This document shows, piece after piece, positions 14,401 to 26,345 of a DNA stretch of 64,000 nt (position 1 is the stretch's first letter; each line of letters opens with the position of its first letter). The notes under the pieces were generated by a model. That model saw nothing but the letters and a program-made list of their open reading frames with translations, was not told the DNA's origin and ran no database searches. Origin of the DNA: Brugia malayi (lineage: Eukaryota > Nematoda > Chromadorea > Rhabditida > Onchocercidae); NCBI RefSeq assembly GCF_000002995.4, contig NW_025062476.1, positions 2,661,001 through 2,725,000 of the forward strand, read 5' to 3'. A program made the position numbers and the translations under genes.

Positions 14401-16205
14401 ATTGCTGCTACGGAAGAAGAGTGAGCTATATAATATTATTGCATAAAAATGATTCTTAAAATATTCAAAAGTTATGATAATCTTTTTTTGAAATTTATTT
14501 CAGAACACAAGCACCTATCTACCAAAACAACAATAAGGAACAAAGTTATCCAAGTAATAATTATAATTAATTCAATTTAGAAAAAACAAAAAGAGTTTGA
14601 AAAAAATAATCAATGAAGTTAAATTTGAAATTTTTATCATTTTCAAATATTCAGATCCACTTGATATTGACTACAAAAGTAATGAATCACCGTATCAAAG
14701 TAATGAAGTTGTCTATGCGCCACCACCTGGTCCACCAGCTCCTCCAACTCGATCATCTGATTCATCGCATTTTCGATTTTCGCCAAAATCAGTCTACTCT
14801 ATTGATAGTAATTATGATGTAAGATTGAATAATTTATTTTGAGTTTGTAATCTTAGTTTCATTCATCATTTAATTTAATTTCATCTAAATTAATTCAGTA
14901 ATTCAATTTTGCTAAAATCAACTTTGATTTGATTCAAATTATCGTCTAATTTTACAATAATTGAGAATTTGTTTTTGATTCTGTAATATTTTAAGGATAT
15001 TTCTACGCCATCAAATGCAGAAGAATACGGTCATTTACCGCCACGAGAAACAACAGCGATTTATGAGGAAGGAATTGCTTATAAGCGATTAATCAGAAGG
15101 AAACGAAATTCAAGTATGCAAATTTTGAACGAACTCTAATTAAAATTGAATTGGAGTTCCTAGTCTATTTGTTATATTGATTGATATAAGAATTAAAATA
15201 ATATCAAAAGACAAAATAGCAACGATATCTGATAAAATTAACAATTTGACATTTTTCATTTTATCAATTTCTGTTGATATTTCAGAAGTATTTAGAAATT
15301 TTTAGAAAATTTTTGAAAATTAGAAAAAAAACATTTAGAAAAATTTTTATATTTATTAATATTTATTAAGTAATTAGTTTTTTTTTTTTTTTAAATAAAA
15401 TTTTATTTAATGCATCTTTTAAATAAGCGAAAATTGTTTAATTTATGAAAAATTATAGCCAATCAATATTTCTCATCTAATGCTACGACTATATTACGGC
15501 CAAAGTTACGTATTGCAAATGTTGACCTTCCTGAACAGTGCATAACTGTATTTGACCTCGATGATGAAAGTAAATCATACATTTTAAAATTACTCTTCCT
15601 GTTTTTGCTCTACAATGAACTATTTTCGTTCATGAATAACAGGATGTTTGATTAATTCAATAAAATTTCAATTCTAATTTCTTTTTCTCTCATTTACTGA
15701 ATGAAATATTTTTAGATAACGGAGAAATACAGTCAGCAAATTTAAATCGATTACTCAATCCAATTACAACTACCAGGACATGTTTGTCAACAGGTATACA
15801 GTTAACTTTCCTTTCTCCAACGAAATTTAGATAGAAATTTGATTTGAATGAAATTATCATAAAAATTGTGAGAGCCATTTTGAAAAAAAAAAAAAAAAAA
15901 TGAAAGGCAAAACTGCTAGACTCATTTTTGAAATAAATTAAGAAATTAAGTATGCCAACTGCTCAGATATATCATTTATATCATAATATTTCAATTGATA
16001 ATATTATGATAATATTAACAAACAAAGGATTAAAAGTAAACTTTTTATTTTTCTACTTTTTAAATCTCACATAGATTATTAAATTTCAGCTCGATTGACA
16101 ATGTTAATAGTTATCACTGTGATAACATTTTCAATCTCTGTCTTAGCATTGATATTTGTTTTACGAAAGCAACGAATATTTTTGCATAATAATTTCATCA
16201 AATGA
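8463..16205 (+). CDS. ZP-domain, cuticlin-like transmembrane protein
   Basis: Sixteen exons join in consistent phase to give 509 residues: 8463-8507, 11490-11535, 11686-11801, 12069-12140, 12222-12269, 12463-12551, 12814-12864, 13086-13268, 14009-14171, 14341-14420, 14504-14553, 14655-14818, 14996-15113, 15459-15569, 15716-15793 and 16090-16205. A hydrophobic signal peptide (ILLLFLLSQVL) leads into GVPIDNSV and a ZP domain at about residues 31-290. Cuticlin hallmarks include SFHPIFLTKIDRAYRLNCFY and CMRVHTCTVSDG, with the cysteines where the family has them. A Pro-rich stretch (PPPGPPAPP) follows, then the furin-type site RRKR near residue 405, a C-terminal transmembrane helix at about 475-495 and a short basic tail. 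This is the usual layout of ZP proteins that are cleaved and polymerise in apical or cuticular matrix. Start: the first ATG after an acceptor-like CAG. A matrix role is inferred from the family. I cannot name the exact cuticlin orthologue. Confidence 0.93.
12587..12733. repeat. diverged 73-bp tandem duplication in ZP intron 6
   Basis: Two adjacent copies of a unit beginning TGATAATTAGTTAATTAAAT (12587) and TGATAATCAATTAATTAAAT (12660) run in parallel through the AGTTTAATTT and AATTTAGAAG segments. They differ at about ten positions. It is an intronic local duplication with no sign of function. Confidence 0.75.
13497..13548. repeat. alternating purine-pyrimidine tract (CA and GCAT repeats)
   Basis: ACACACACGC is followed by a run of GCAT units (TGCATGCATGCATGCATGC) and ACACAG, inside ZP intron 8. 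Strict purine-pyrimidine alternation over about 50 bp, with self-complementary GCATGC cores, is the kind of sequence that can adopt Z-DNA or cruciform structure. Here it is most simply a microsatellite. Confidence 0.8.
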
Positions 16206-17163
16206 TTAATTTGTTATTAGCAAAATTTAATGTCATCACCAATTCTTTCATTTCTCTTTGTTATTTATCCATTTCTTACTTTCTAATTTTCTGTCAAATT
16301 TATATATTTTGTTTAAAGTCTAGAATATTTCTAAGAAATGTGTATTTTATGCTTAAAATAGAAATGTTAATTAACAATTTGTTATGCAGAAAATTTGTCA
16401 AAAAGTGTCTGTGCTTTTTCAAGTGCAATAATTGGCGCAATTTTTCTTCTTTTTCTTTTTCTTTTTTGTTTATTTTTTATTTTATATGAATAAAAAGTGA
16501 GTGAAATAAAAATGAATGAAATTTTTACAGCAGAATTTTGAAGACATTTAAGCATTCTTAAAATTTATTTAAGCTTCAATTATCTCATCACTAAAAGTGC
16601 AATTGAAAAACGTTTTTTCTTTTTTTTTTGGTTTAATAGTAGTATAATGAATAGTTTTATCAAACTTTTTTAATTTTATGTATTAGCTGACAGAAATAAA
16701 GCGCAGCTGACAATTGCGCTCGATTTTATTGAGCATTTTACATCAGATTTATGATGTATAAATGTATATGAAAGCATATATGTGTTTAACAGGAAATCAA
16801 AAAGCTTTCTTTATTTAATAAAATATCGAAAGCCTAAAAAATTGTTCATTAAGTCTGGAAGTGATCTGAAAATTTTAAATGCTTTTGAATAATTTGAAAT
16901 AAAAATAAATTTGCTGTCGCATACATTGTGACATATACAATTTTAAATATAACTTCTTAAAACTAAGAAAATGCAATTTCTTGAAAATTTTCTGAAATAC
17001 TTCAATTGCCTTCTCAAATTCATTTTTTAAAACATTTAATAACAAGAAGACTATATTTTCACCAACAATGAATCATACAAAGTTATCCTTAAAATTCTAT
17101 AGCTTAAATCATTCATCGTTTAATCATAAAACTTTTTTGTGTGATTAAAAACATTGAAATTCA
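16206..17163. other. convergent 3' intergenic region
   Basis: Here the 3' ends of the ZP gene (+) and arrestin gene (-) face each other across 958 bp. AATAAA lies at 16489-16494 on the + strand, and its complement TTTATT at 16810-16815 could serve the minus-strand gene. Nothing else is recognisable. A 95-residue hydrophobic open frame beginning right at the ZP stop is 3'UTR-like AT-rich DNA, not a gene. Confidence 0.6.
16489..16494 (+). terminator. candidate polyadenylation signal of the ZP gene
   Basis: A canonical AATAAA lies 284 nt after the stop codon, with a second AATAAA about 20 nt further on. In DNA this AT-rich the hexamer is common by chance, so confidence is moderate. Confidence 0.4.
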
Positions 17164-20100
17164 CTAAAGAGATGGAGTAGAGTAGTCAAATGATAATAGT
17201 GGTTCTTGGTAATCAGTTTTATCAAACGAAGAATTATTATCATCAGATATCGATTCCTTCTGTAAATACTGTTCGGTTTCCGGAATGGTCATCTGTGAAA
17301 CGCTTCCGCTAATCATTGATGCAGATTTCTTGATCTTAAAATAACGGAAAATTATCATTGATCATTGATTTTTGTGGATAAAATTCAAGTCTTTGAGTTG
17401 AACTGCTAGGCTTATTTTGTTAAAATAAAAGATGACTTGATGGCCAAGATATTGTGTATCAATATCGCAACAGCTTAAGTCAGATTGTTGTTGGACAAGG
17501 TAAACATAAAGTGGTCGATAAAGAACAGTGTGATCATCAATTGATTGCTCTAAAAATGTTTATAAATTAATTTAATTGTTAAAACATAATTAAAAGTTAA
17601 AAATAAAATTTAGACTAGATAATTGTTTAACTTTTTAATAAATTGCAAAATGACGTACTGATAAAATAAATTTAAAAAGTTTTTAAAATAAATACTAATC
17701 AAACCTAAATTTTCTCCATCATGTATGCGGCCAATTTGAAATTCAGGTGAAATATAACGACCACCTTCTGCATGTGGACAACAGGTGTCTAAATATTTGA
17801 AATTGTTTCTTTTTTTTTTTTTTTTTTTTTAAACAAAATAGTAACTTTTTCTATATTACTAATTACTTTACAAATTTCTACCATTAATTTGTAGAAAATA
17901 ACTAACACTTAAAATTATAATCTAATTATTTTGATCAAACAATTCTGTACTTAATAAGTAAACTTAAACAGAATCCTTTGAATTAGTATTTCATTTCTGA
18001 TTTGAATTTAATTTCAAGTGAAAATCATTAGATAGGAGGTTTTTGTTTGCAGCTAGAAAGATATTTATAAGTTTTCTAAAAATGATACAAGCTGAGATCA
18101 AACTTTCTAGAACATTTGAATTATATGATCAAAACAATCGAGTTAGCATGGCTATGTATTAGATCAATTATAGTCTTTCTACTATTTTATAAAATATAAA
18201 CAAACAGTTAACTAATCCAATATCTTATTCAAAGGATAAGTAAATCATATTTTAAAGAGTAATAACGATAAAAAACAATAATTCATGTTTAACATTTTTC
18301 CCATTTTTTGCCCTTTTTAACTTTTCTGACAAAAGAATTTGTTCAAAGTTAAAATTGAAATTTTACAAATTGCTCATAAATTGAAAAGGCTCATAAATTG
18401 AATTACCAGTAATTTTCAATTTCTTTAATAAAATTATTAAGCAATCGTTCTTCAAAGATTCCTGCTTTTGATTTTAACAATTATTGGAAGTAAAATTTAA
18501 ATGAAACTGACTTTAATTAAATCATGAACATAATTAATTTATTAATTTAGATGATTTTTATAGGAGAAAAAAGAGATGATAAAGCTGATTATATATTACT
18601 AAATATATGAAAAATTCTTTTTTTATAGTTTTTCTTTAAGTGATTTGAATGATTTATTTTAATATTTTGTTCTTTTATTTTCTGTTGAAAAAAATTTTCA
18701 AACATTTAATCTTTTCTCCAACTGATAATTTTTAATTAATTAAATTTCAATTACACACCATAATCAAGTATAGGCTTTGGCATTGTTGCTTTCAGAAATG
18801 GTAATGTAGCAATTGTAAGTGGGAATTCCATCTGTAGCGTTTCATTACCTTTCTCGTCCTCTATGCAAGCCTAAATTTAAATTTTAAATGAATCATTGAT
18901 TTCTGATTGAATTAACGATTATCACAATTTGCATGCTAAATTCTGATTGCTAATCTTTTTTCAATGGAAAGTAATGGTTTATTTTTTTCTTCTGAAGCAA
19001 AAAAGGGTTTATCACCTATCAATGATTAATAAAATTTGAGAAAAGGGAAGGGATGCCACGAGCCGGGATCGAACCGGCGACCTTTAGATCTTCAGTCTAA
19101 CGCTCTCCCGACTGAGCTATCATGGCTGTGTCATATTCCTGTCACTAAATTTACTCTTTGCTACATTTGAAATAATTTTTAAATTTTGGCAATTTTCGAA
19201 ATATGAAGACTTCTTTAGCAAAAAAAAAATGAAAAAAATGAAAATGAAATATTCTAAAAAGTATAGGTTAAGTTAAGATGTGTAAGTGTTTACTTGGAAT
19301 ACGTAGAAGATTTGTAGCAATCTACAAACACCGATCAATGTTGGTGGCACAACAGGTATGACAAATGATTGCAATTGAGCTGTGTCAAATTTACCTTGTG
19401 TATACGGTTCGACAGGTAATGTCCTGATGATATGATAAGAATTGATTTGAAATTAATAGAAAGTTCTGTTTAATTTGAAATTATTACTTCAAAACTTACT
19501 TGTTTTCTAAAACTACACAATCAATTTGTTTGTTTTCTCCAACATTTTTTCCCATAAAATATTCAACATGCTGAAATTAGCATTTAAATTATTAAAATTT
19601 ACATTTGGAATTAATCCAAAATTCTTATTTAAAAAAATTATTTCTTATTTAAAAATTTAAAAAAATTGTGATCTTTTACTTTTGTGACTATGTTTAAATA
19701 AAAAATTGGTCACTAATTTAAGATGATAATATACTATCCTGATATTTTTCACCGTTTTAAATTGTTTGTTCTAAATGAACTTTTTTATTTGTTATTGAAA
19801 TTAATCTTCTATAAAATTCAAATTTTTTATGAGATTGAAAAACTCTTTATAAATTTGAAATTGTGAAAAAAAAAAAAAAAAAGCACAAAACCTGAATTAA
19901 ACGCATTACAATCCAAACTATTCCATTTTGACGATTTTCAACATGCGCTAAAATTCGTACATTTTCACCACATAAATATGCTGTACGATCCATAATAACT
20001 CTACAACAATTATATTTTTTAAAATTTAAAATTTTTTGATTTAACAAATGTTAAAAATGATAAAAAATTTTTGAATAAATAATTGCATCAATTTATTAAT

Positions 20101-21617
20101 TATTTTGAGACTTACATTGATTTATTAATTGGCAATAATTTTGCATAGAAATGAATTACTAAATTATTCCTTGAAAAATAATTAATCAATTAACACAATA
20201 AAATTAGTTATTAATTATCTAATCGTTCCTATTAATCAACTTAATAGCCAATGGTTAATTACTAAATTTAGTAATTTTGTCAACAATAATGTCACCTTAA
20301 TGCTAAAGCACCACGTCTACAGCATCCATGCCATGTTACTTCTTTATTTTGTCCAAGCAATGCACACTGTAAAATGGTTAAATTATTAAATTTATTTTAA
20401 ATTTGAATTTCATTTTTAAAATTGAAAATAAAAAGAATGAAAAAAAAAAAAAAAAATGAAATTAATGCAACGAACACAATATTTTTCATCCATACAATCT
20501 GTTGATGGTCCAATAATTGTGAAATATTTGATACCTTGTGGCATACTACCATGTGGAATATTAATGATTACCTAAAAATTACACTAAAGTATTAAAATGC
20601 CCGAAATTAAAGTAAGCAAACATCTGTTTAGAACCTTTAGTATCATTTGCTATCAATTATCATATCAATTATCATTTGTTAATTTCTTTTTTTATAGTAT
20701 TAAATGTGCAGATTGATTCATTCATACTTTAACATAATAACGTATTGTTCCAAATTTTGTTTCCAATGAACATGGCATTGAACAATTTGGTAATTGAAAT
20801 TGAAATGGAAAATGATGTAAGCCAGAAAGTAGTATTGGTTCATCTTTTTCATCGAATTTTCCTAAAAAAAATTATTTTTTTTTTCCCCTTTACTTTACAG
20901 TAGCAATAGTTTTTCAATTTTTAAAAGTTTTCAATTTAAAATTATCAAATTCAAACTTTTTTAAAATGTAAAATTGGAAAATTTAAGTTCTGAAATATGA
21001 ACTCTCATTATGTAAAATTTGCTTACAAATTATAATTTTTGGTTATAATAAAACTGTCACACACATTCTAATGGAGTAATAATATCAAAAAAAAAAAAAA
21101 AAAAAAAAAAAAAAACAACAATATTATCAATCATTTAATCGGTTATTTAAATTTTCTAATTGATAAAACTTTCAATTAATTTTTTTGTTGTCTTTTTTTT
21201 TTCAACATATTCCTCTTTTAATTTATAAAAGTTTTATTTTTTTGTATAAAATTTGAAAAATGAACTTTTAAATTATTTTTAAAAAAAAAAAAAAAAAAAA
21301 CTGCTTGCCTTGATTCCATAAGATTAATTTTTCATTCAATATGTATTGATCATCTTGAATGGTACGTTTTTCACCTGTTTTATTTAACTTAATATGAGCT
21401 TTACCACGAAGAATTACACGAATATCTAAAAGTTTAATACTGAACGAAAAGTCATATTGTCCTGCTAATATTGATTTGATTAATTAAATTATTGATAATT
21501 GAAACCTTTGATATGAATATTTCGTGAATTTTCAAGAATGACATTGCCTGATACATTGTCACCACTATAATAAACATCTTTACTTAGTCGTATATCAAAT
21601 GCTGTGATATAATTCAT
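17164..21617 (-). CDS. arrestin-domain (alpha-arrestin/ARRDC-like) protein
   Basis: Thirteen exons, listed 5' to 3' on the minus strand, encode 457 residues: 21506-21617, 21309-21425, 20728-20861, 20476-20571, 20296-20366, 20116-20169, 19892-20000, 19500-19570, 19294-19423, 18759-18870, 17705-17788, 17437-17549 and 17164-17334. The N-terminal arrestin fold is visible in FDIRLSKDVYYSGDNVSG, DIRVILRGKAHIKL and LSGLHHFPFQFQLP. The C-terminal fold shows in KYFTIIGPSTDCMDEKY, DRTAYLCGENVRILAHVEN and FVIPVVPPTLIGVC. Family members act as trafficking or ubiquitin-ligase adaptors at membranes. I see no PPxY motif in the acidic, Ser-rich tail, so ligase recruitment is unproven. The first intron has a second in-frame acceptor that would add 12 residues. 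I prefer the shorter form because it matches the family spacing. The second intron begins with GC instead of GT. ATG 21617 was chosen because it lies seven bases after an acceptor-like TTTATAG. Confidence 0.92.
19054..19126 (-). tRNA. tRNA-Phe (anticodon GAA)
   Basis: The minus strand from 19126 to 19054 folds as a standard 73-nt tRNA without an intron. The acceptor stem is GCCATGA/TCGTGGC with discriminator A. The A box TAGCTCAGTCGG and B box GGTTCGATCCC are present, and the anticodon arm TTAGA-CTGAAGA-TCTAA places GAA in the loop. It lies inside the arrestin-gene intron between 18871 and 19293, on the same strand as its host, and is about half G+C in a roughly 75-80% AT background. A weak T4 run follows about 20 nt downstream. 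Confidence 0.96.
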
Positions 21618-21626
21618 ATCGTTGCT
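21618..21626 (-). promoter_or_regulatory. probable trans-splice acceptor for the arrestin gene
   Basis: On the minus strand TTTTATAG is followed by CAACGAT and then the ATG at 21617. A 7-nt leader after a good acceptor is typical of spliced-leader trans-splicing. It also argues against the in-frame upstream ATG at 21683, which would sit in the outron. Confidence 0.45.
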
Positions 21627-21940
21627 ATAAAATAAATTATATTTACATCGATTGATTAATGCAACCAAATTAAATATTTTCAAGAATGATTTAATTTGTA
21701 AATTTTTTTGAAATTATTAACTAATTTATCAATTATATCTAAAAATGAAAGTATTGATTGAAAGAATTTTGTTTATTTATATTATATAAACGAAAAAGAA
21801 TTATGGAATGTTTGATGGAACAAAAAATTGTCAACATATTGAATGTGACAAACAATTAATTCATCATTTTCTTTTTTTCTTCCTCTCAATTTTTCTATAA
21901 AATTATTAGTTAACTTTTATTTAATTAATAAGTATGAACA

Positions 21941-22511
21941 TTTTTTACTGTTAAATTAAATTTAGAAATTAATTAGCCGATTATATGCTAATTTTGAATT
22001 TTATATTTATGAAAGTTTTCATTTTGAAAAAGTAAAAAGTATTGGAGATAATTTCCATTATTAAAAATTAGAAGAAAGAAATGAAAACAAAAATTGATTT
22101 AATCACTTTTTGTAAAGAATAGCAGAAGTTTCGTACTAAAATGAATTTTAACTTCTACTTTTCGATATTGTTTTTTAATTTTATGATTTTAAATTTCAGT
22201 GTAAAATTTGATTTATTCATTTTTCTTGCATGTATATTAATGATTGATTTATATTGAAACGATATTGAAATCTGTATACAAATGGTTCAAAACGATGTCA
22301 CACTTTTTGGTCATCTAATTAAGACAACAGTTTAATTAAACGAAATAATATGACATATAGAAATATTAATGTTTACAACATTTTTCATAGTACATTTCCT
22401 GATTTGCTTAATCAAAACGGTTTTGTAATAAGTGTGAAGATTTTTTACTGTTAAATTAAATCTAGAAATTAATTAGCCGATCATATATTAATTTTGAACT
22501 TTATATTCGTT
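21941..22511. repeat. dispersed direct repeat of about 65 bp
   Basis: TTTTTTACTGTTAAATTAAAT and the following AGAAATTAATTAGCCGAT...TAATTTTGAA segment occurs at about 21941-22010 and again at about 22441-22511, with roughly five differences. The roughly 500 bp between them is unrelated. This could be a local duplication or two copies of a small interspersed element. Confidence 0.75.
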
Positions 22512-23670
22512 TTGAAAAAGTAAAACAATGAAATAGAATAGATGAGAGTGTGAAAATGAAAAACGATGTAGGAAGTAAAAAAAAAAAAAGATAATGTTCG
22601 AAATTATTTAAACTATTGAAATTTGAAAAGGTCATTACAGGGGTCAACAAACTGAATAAAGCAGCTAAACCATTAACTTAAATAGAAACACTCATTCATT
22701 GCTCAAAAAAATAAAAAAAAATTCTGCTGCATTAGTCGGTGATAATGTTAAGGCTTTCATTGTTAATTTTTTGAGGAAAAAAAAAAAAAGCAATGAAAGC
22801 CTTACAGAATAACATTTTTGCTTTTTTACTATTAAAAATGATATTCCTTCGGGAGACAGAAAAAAAAACAATATATATAAATACCGGAATCGATAAATGA
22901 AAAGTGAATTTCAGGAAGGAGAAATGAGCCAAGCCTAGCATAGACGATTGTTTAATCAAGCCTAATACCTATAAAATGTATTTTAATGTCATTCCAAGGC
23001 ATGCATTTCTTATTAATAGCTTATTGGCTTTTCCGAAACAAATTTTTATTGTACTCGCTAATTTTTCATTTAAATACCTCACTGTTAGTCATTTCCCAAT
23101 TATCATGCATACCATATTTCTTTAAAAATATAACACCTCTTAAGCGTTTAGATTCCAATTTTTTCTTATTAAAATTAAGAGAAGCCTCATTTTATCGTTT
23201 GGAAATTCATTCTTAAAATACCACTCGATTTACTGTGATTTTCACTACAAGATTAACAGATTCCATTCACAATAGAACGAAGTTCATACATCCACCAATT
23301 TAAATTAAAATTTGACATCGTTTTCCATTTTCTTGAAGATTCAGATTCTAGTTGAATTATATCTGAACATAAACATTGATTTCCACTATTTTATTCAAAT
23401 TACACCAACAAAATAATATCACATAAATACACTGATTTCAACTGAGCAATGTATAAATGTTTACATCAAAAACTAGAAAAAATCATATCGATTAGATGGG
23501 AATGTTTACTGCATTTTTACAAAACCAGTAAAAGTGAATAAGGGGCCAAAAAGCTATCATACAGCAACGAGCAACATTCAAATGATAGGTATCAAAAAAA
23601 ATTATTTCTCAATCTCAGTGAGATTTAAGTGAATTCTGATACACACATGACTCACTTTTTTTACTTCTAC

Positions 23671-26345
23671 TTATAGCCGTTTTATTGCCACAGCAGTCGA
23701 CTCACCTCCACCATTACATATCGTTGCGATACCAATCTGATTGACTTGAAGAGCATGCAAAAGTGTTACAACTATTCGTGCTCCAGATGCTCTGCAAAGA
23801 AATGATATTAATTTGTAACAAACAACAAGTAATCAGGACTGAGTTAGGTAAAATATCATGAAATATGAAAAGTGCTTAGCCGTACAAGTTTAGAATTATA
23901 AAGAAGCGAACGAATGGTCATTTTATTTCATTTAATTTTAGTTGCAATATATTTTAATTAAACCTAATACTCAGCTAATAATTTGAACGCTCAGCAAATT
24001 AACTAACAATGATTAAATGCATCAAGTTAAATAATGTCACATTAGGAAAAATATTTGGAGTGCTCGAATATTTACTATAAAATATTTTCTATCGGTTGAA
24101 TTATTTAAAACTGCATGTTGTCAGTGATAAGAAACACTTCTACAAACTATTATTTTAATTCAACTTTATTTATGTTGAAGTTGTAGGAATCCGAACAATG
24201 AAGATTTAAAGAAAAAAAAGACTAGAAGCAATAACAAACCCAATCGGGTGGCCGAGTGAAACAGCTCCACCACGTACGTTAACGCGGCTGCTATCCAAAT
24301 TCATATCACGCAAGAAAACAATGGCAGTCGCAGCAAATGCTTCATTCACTTCCCATAATGAAACTTCTTCCACCGATATTCCAATTTTCGAAAGTAACTT
24401 TAAAAATCTCAAAAAGTTTTATGAAGAAAATCGGTTGTGTAAAATATTCATTCTCTACCTGTTAAACAAAGAGATATGAACTAATGAGAGCGTAATGTTA
24501 AGAGTAGTAAAAATGCTAATATTATATTAAATATAAACTAACCTTTTTTACAGCAAAAGATGGTGCACGAGTGAATTCCACAGGTTCAACTGCAGCTTCT
24601 GCGTAACCTAATATCTGGGCTATTGGTTGACAACTTCGGTGAGCTATGAAACTACTGCTTGCAATCAATAGTGCAGCTGCTCCATCACTAATAGCGCTAG
24701 CATTTGCTGCAGTTATGGTTCCTGTATCTGGTATAAAAGCAGGTTTCAGGCAAGGCACCTAGAAATGCTGAACTGTAAACTGTAAATAAGAAACCTAATT
24801 CAAAAGTTTCGAAATTGTAATTTTTTACTACAGTAAAGTTAACCAATCGGTAAAGAATAACAAGGAATGATCTAACAACACTTTACAGTGAAATAAACAA
24901 AAGAGAGGAACCGTTGTAAAATAGTTATAAATATATTGCGTTTTTTCTTGCAAACGCAAATAGAAACAATAAAGTGGAAGGAAGATCAATGTTTACCTTC
25001 AAAGGATCCAGTCTTTTATATTCTTCATCTTGAAACACTTCATTTGAATCAAGAAACTTTACTGGTACAACTTCTTCATCAAATAAACCTTCCTTTAAAC
25101 AAATTTTCCAAAAATTCTATAAGCTGAAAATATGATGCATAAGGCAAAAGCTAAAACTATAGAATATCAAGTAAAAAATATTACCTTCCAGGCATGATGA
25201 GCACGCCGATAGCTTTCCAGTGCATACTCATCCTGCTCTTTTCGATTTATTGAATATTCAGAGCAGGTCTTTTCAGCGCAAGCACCCATCCTTAATTTTG
25301 TAAAAGCATCATTTAAACCATCTTCAAACATACTATCCTGAAAATTACCAATAATTAAGAATAAAAAAATAGAAATTTGACACAAATGTAAGCACATAAC
25401 TCAAGAAACTTAAAAGGTGAGCAAGTCAATATTTTAGATTTAAATTCTGAAATCTTACTACAAAGGGACCGCTCATGTCGTTGTTGTTGTCACCGCGAGG
25501 CACCCCGTAATAAGCATTACTCATACTTTCAGCACCTGCCGCCAGGATAACATTACGATCACCCAGATGAATTGCTTGAGTAGCCATAATAATTGCCTTC
25601 ATACTCGATGAACACACCTTGTTGATAGTCACGCTTGGCGACGTCACCGGAATACCTAAATTTAACTTAGTACATAAATGAGCAATGAAAGCTGTATTTT
25701 GACCAATCCTGTTAATTTCAATATTTTTTGAAAGTTTCAATAAGAATTATACACTACTCACCAGCATTAATTGAAATCTGTCGAGCGATATTTTGACCGT
25801 GGCATGAAGTAAGCACACAACCGACCATTGTTTCATCGATTTCACTAGGAGATATTCCTGAAGATCATACGTAATGATCGATCTAACTGAAAAACAAACA
25901 AACTAAACATGCAGCTACTGCGAATTTAGTTCTCAAAAATGAATTCCGTAGACTTTCATAATATATTATAAACCATACCTTTTTTTTAAATATCGGAATA
26001 ATTAATAAATCGTAATTAGAAAAGTCAAATATCACTAACAAAAAAACTATGCGTAAATCGGAAACAAGAAAAGAAGCTAGCATTAGAAGTTATAATCTCT
26101 CCCTTAGATCCTTTCCAAGCTTTTTGAGGACGAATTTTGGTAAAATTAATTTGATAATAAATTAAACCAGCTCTTCGGATTGCTTCTTTTGCCGCGACAA
26201 CTCCTAAATATACCGGTGAACACCTCTTCAACATCTTACGATAACCACCTATCGGAGTACGTACAGCTGAAATAATGTACACATCCTCCAGCTGGTATCC
26301 TGCTCCATTATTTTTGTTCTCCATATCCAGGGTTTTGAATTTCAT
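23671..26345 (-). CDS. acetyl-CoA C-acetyltransferase (thiolase, ACAT family)
   Basis: Eight exons, in minus-strand order, give 404 residues: 26168-26345, 25762-25857, 25459-25655, 25185-25337, 24997-25092, 24543-24758, 24240-24397 and 23671-23791. The enzyme condenses two acetyl-CoA to acetoacetyl-CoA or runs in reverse. Visible hallmarks are [16 protein letters not shown] near the start, the acyl-enzyme cysteine in [11 protein letters not shown] (about C106), [22 protein letters not shown] with the active-site histidine (about H362), and ICNGGGES with the second catalytic cysteine (about C390). The usual CNGGGG is CNGGGE here, an unusual fourth position. The length matches the ACAT1/ACAT2 branch. 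The N-terminus ([12 protein letters not shown]) does not look like a strong mitochondrial presequence, so a cytosolic form is possible, or an upstream exon is missing. An open frame that appears to extend exon 3 upstream reads into the intron. The acceptor at 25656-25657 restores the family alignment. Confidence 0.95.

Larger units (their letters stand above)
21618..23670. other. intergenic region between thiolase and arrestin genes
   Basis: No gene could be supported. Both flanking genes are on the minus strand, so this holds the thiolase 3'UTR and the arrestin promoter. A reverse-strand AATAAA (TTTATT at 23390-23395) is a possible thiolase poly(A) signal. A 70-bp dispersed duplication is listed separately. 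Confidence 0.6.

Noticed and set aside
16202..16489. 95-residue hydrophobic + strand frame right after the ZP gene
   Set aside because: It starts within the ZP stop region, is Phe/Leu/Ile-rich as random AT DNA would be, and ends at the poly(A) signal. It is 3'UTR.
25656..25740. Upstream part of the thiolase exon 3 frame ([15 protein letters not shown])
   Set aside because: Including it breaks the splice phase and inserts residues inside a conserved block. The TTTAG acceptor at 25656 restores [16 protein letters not shown].
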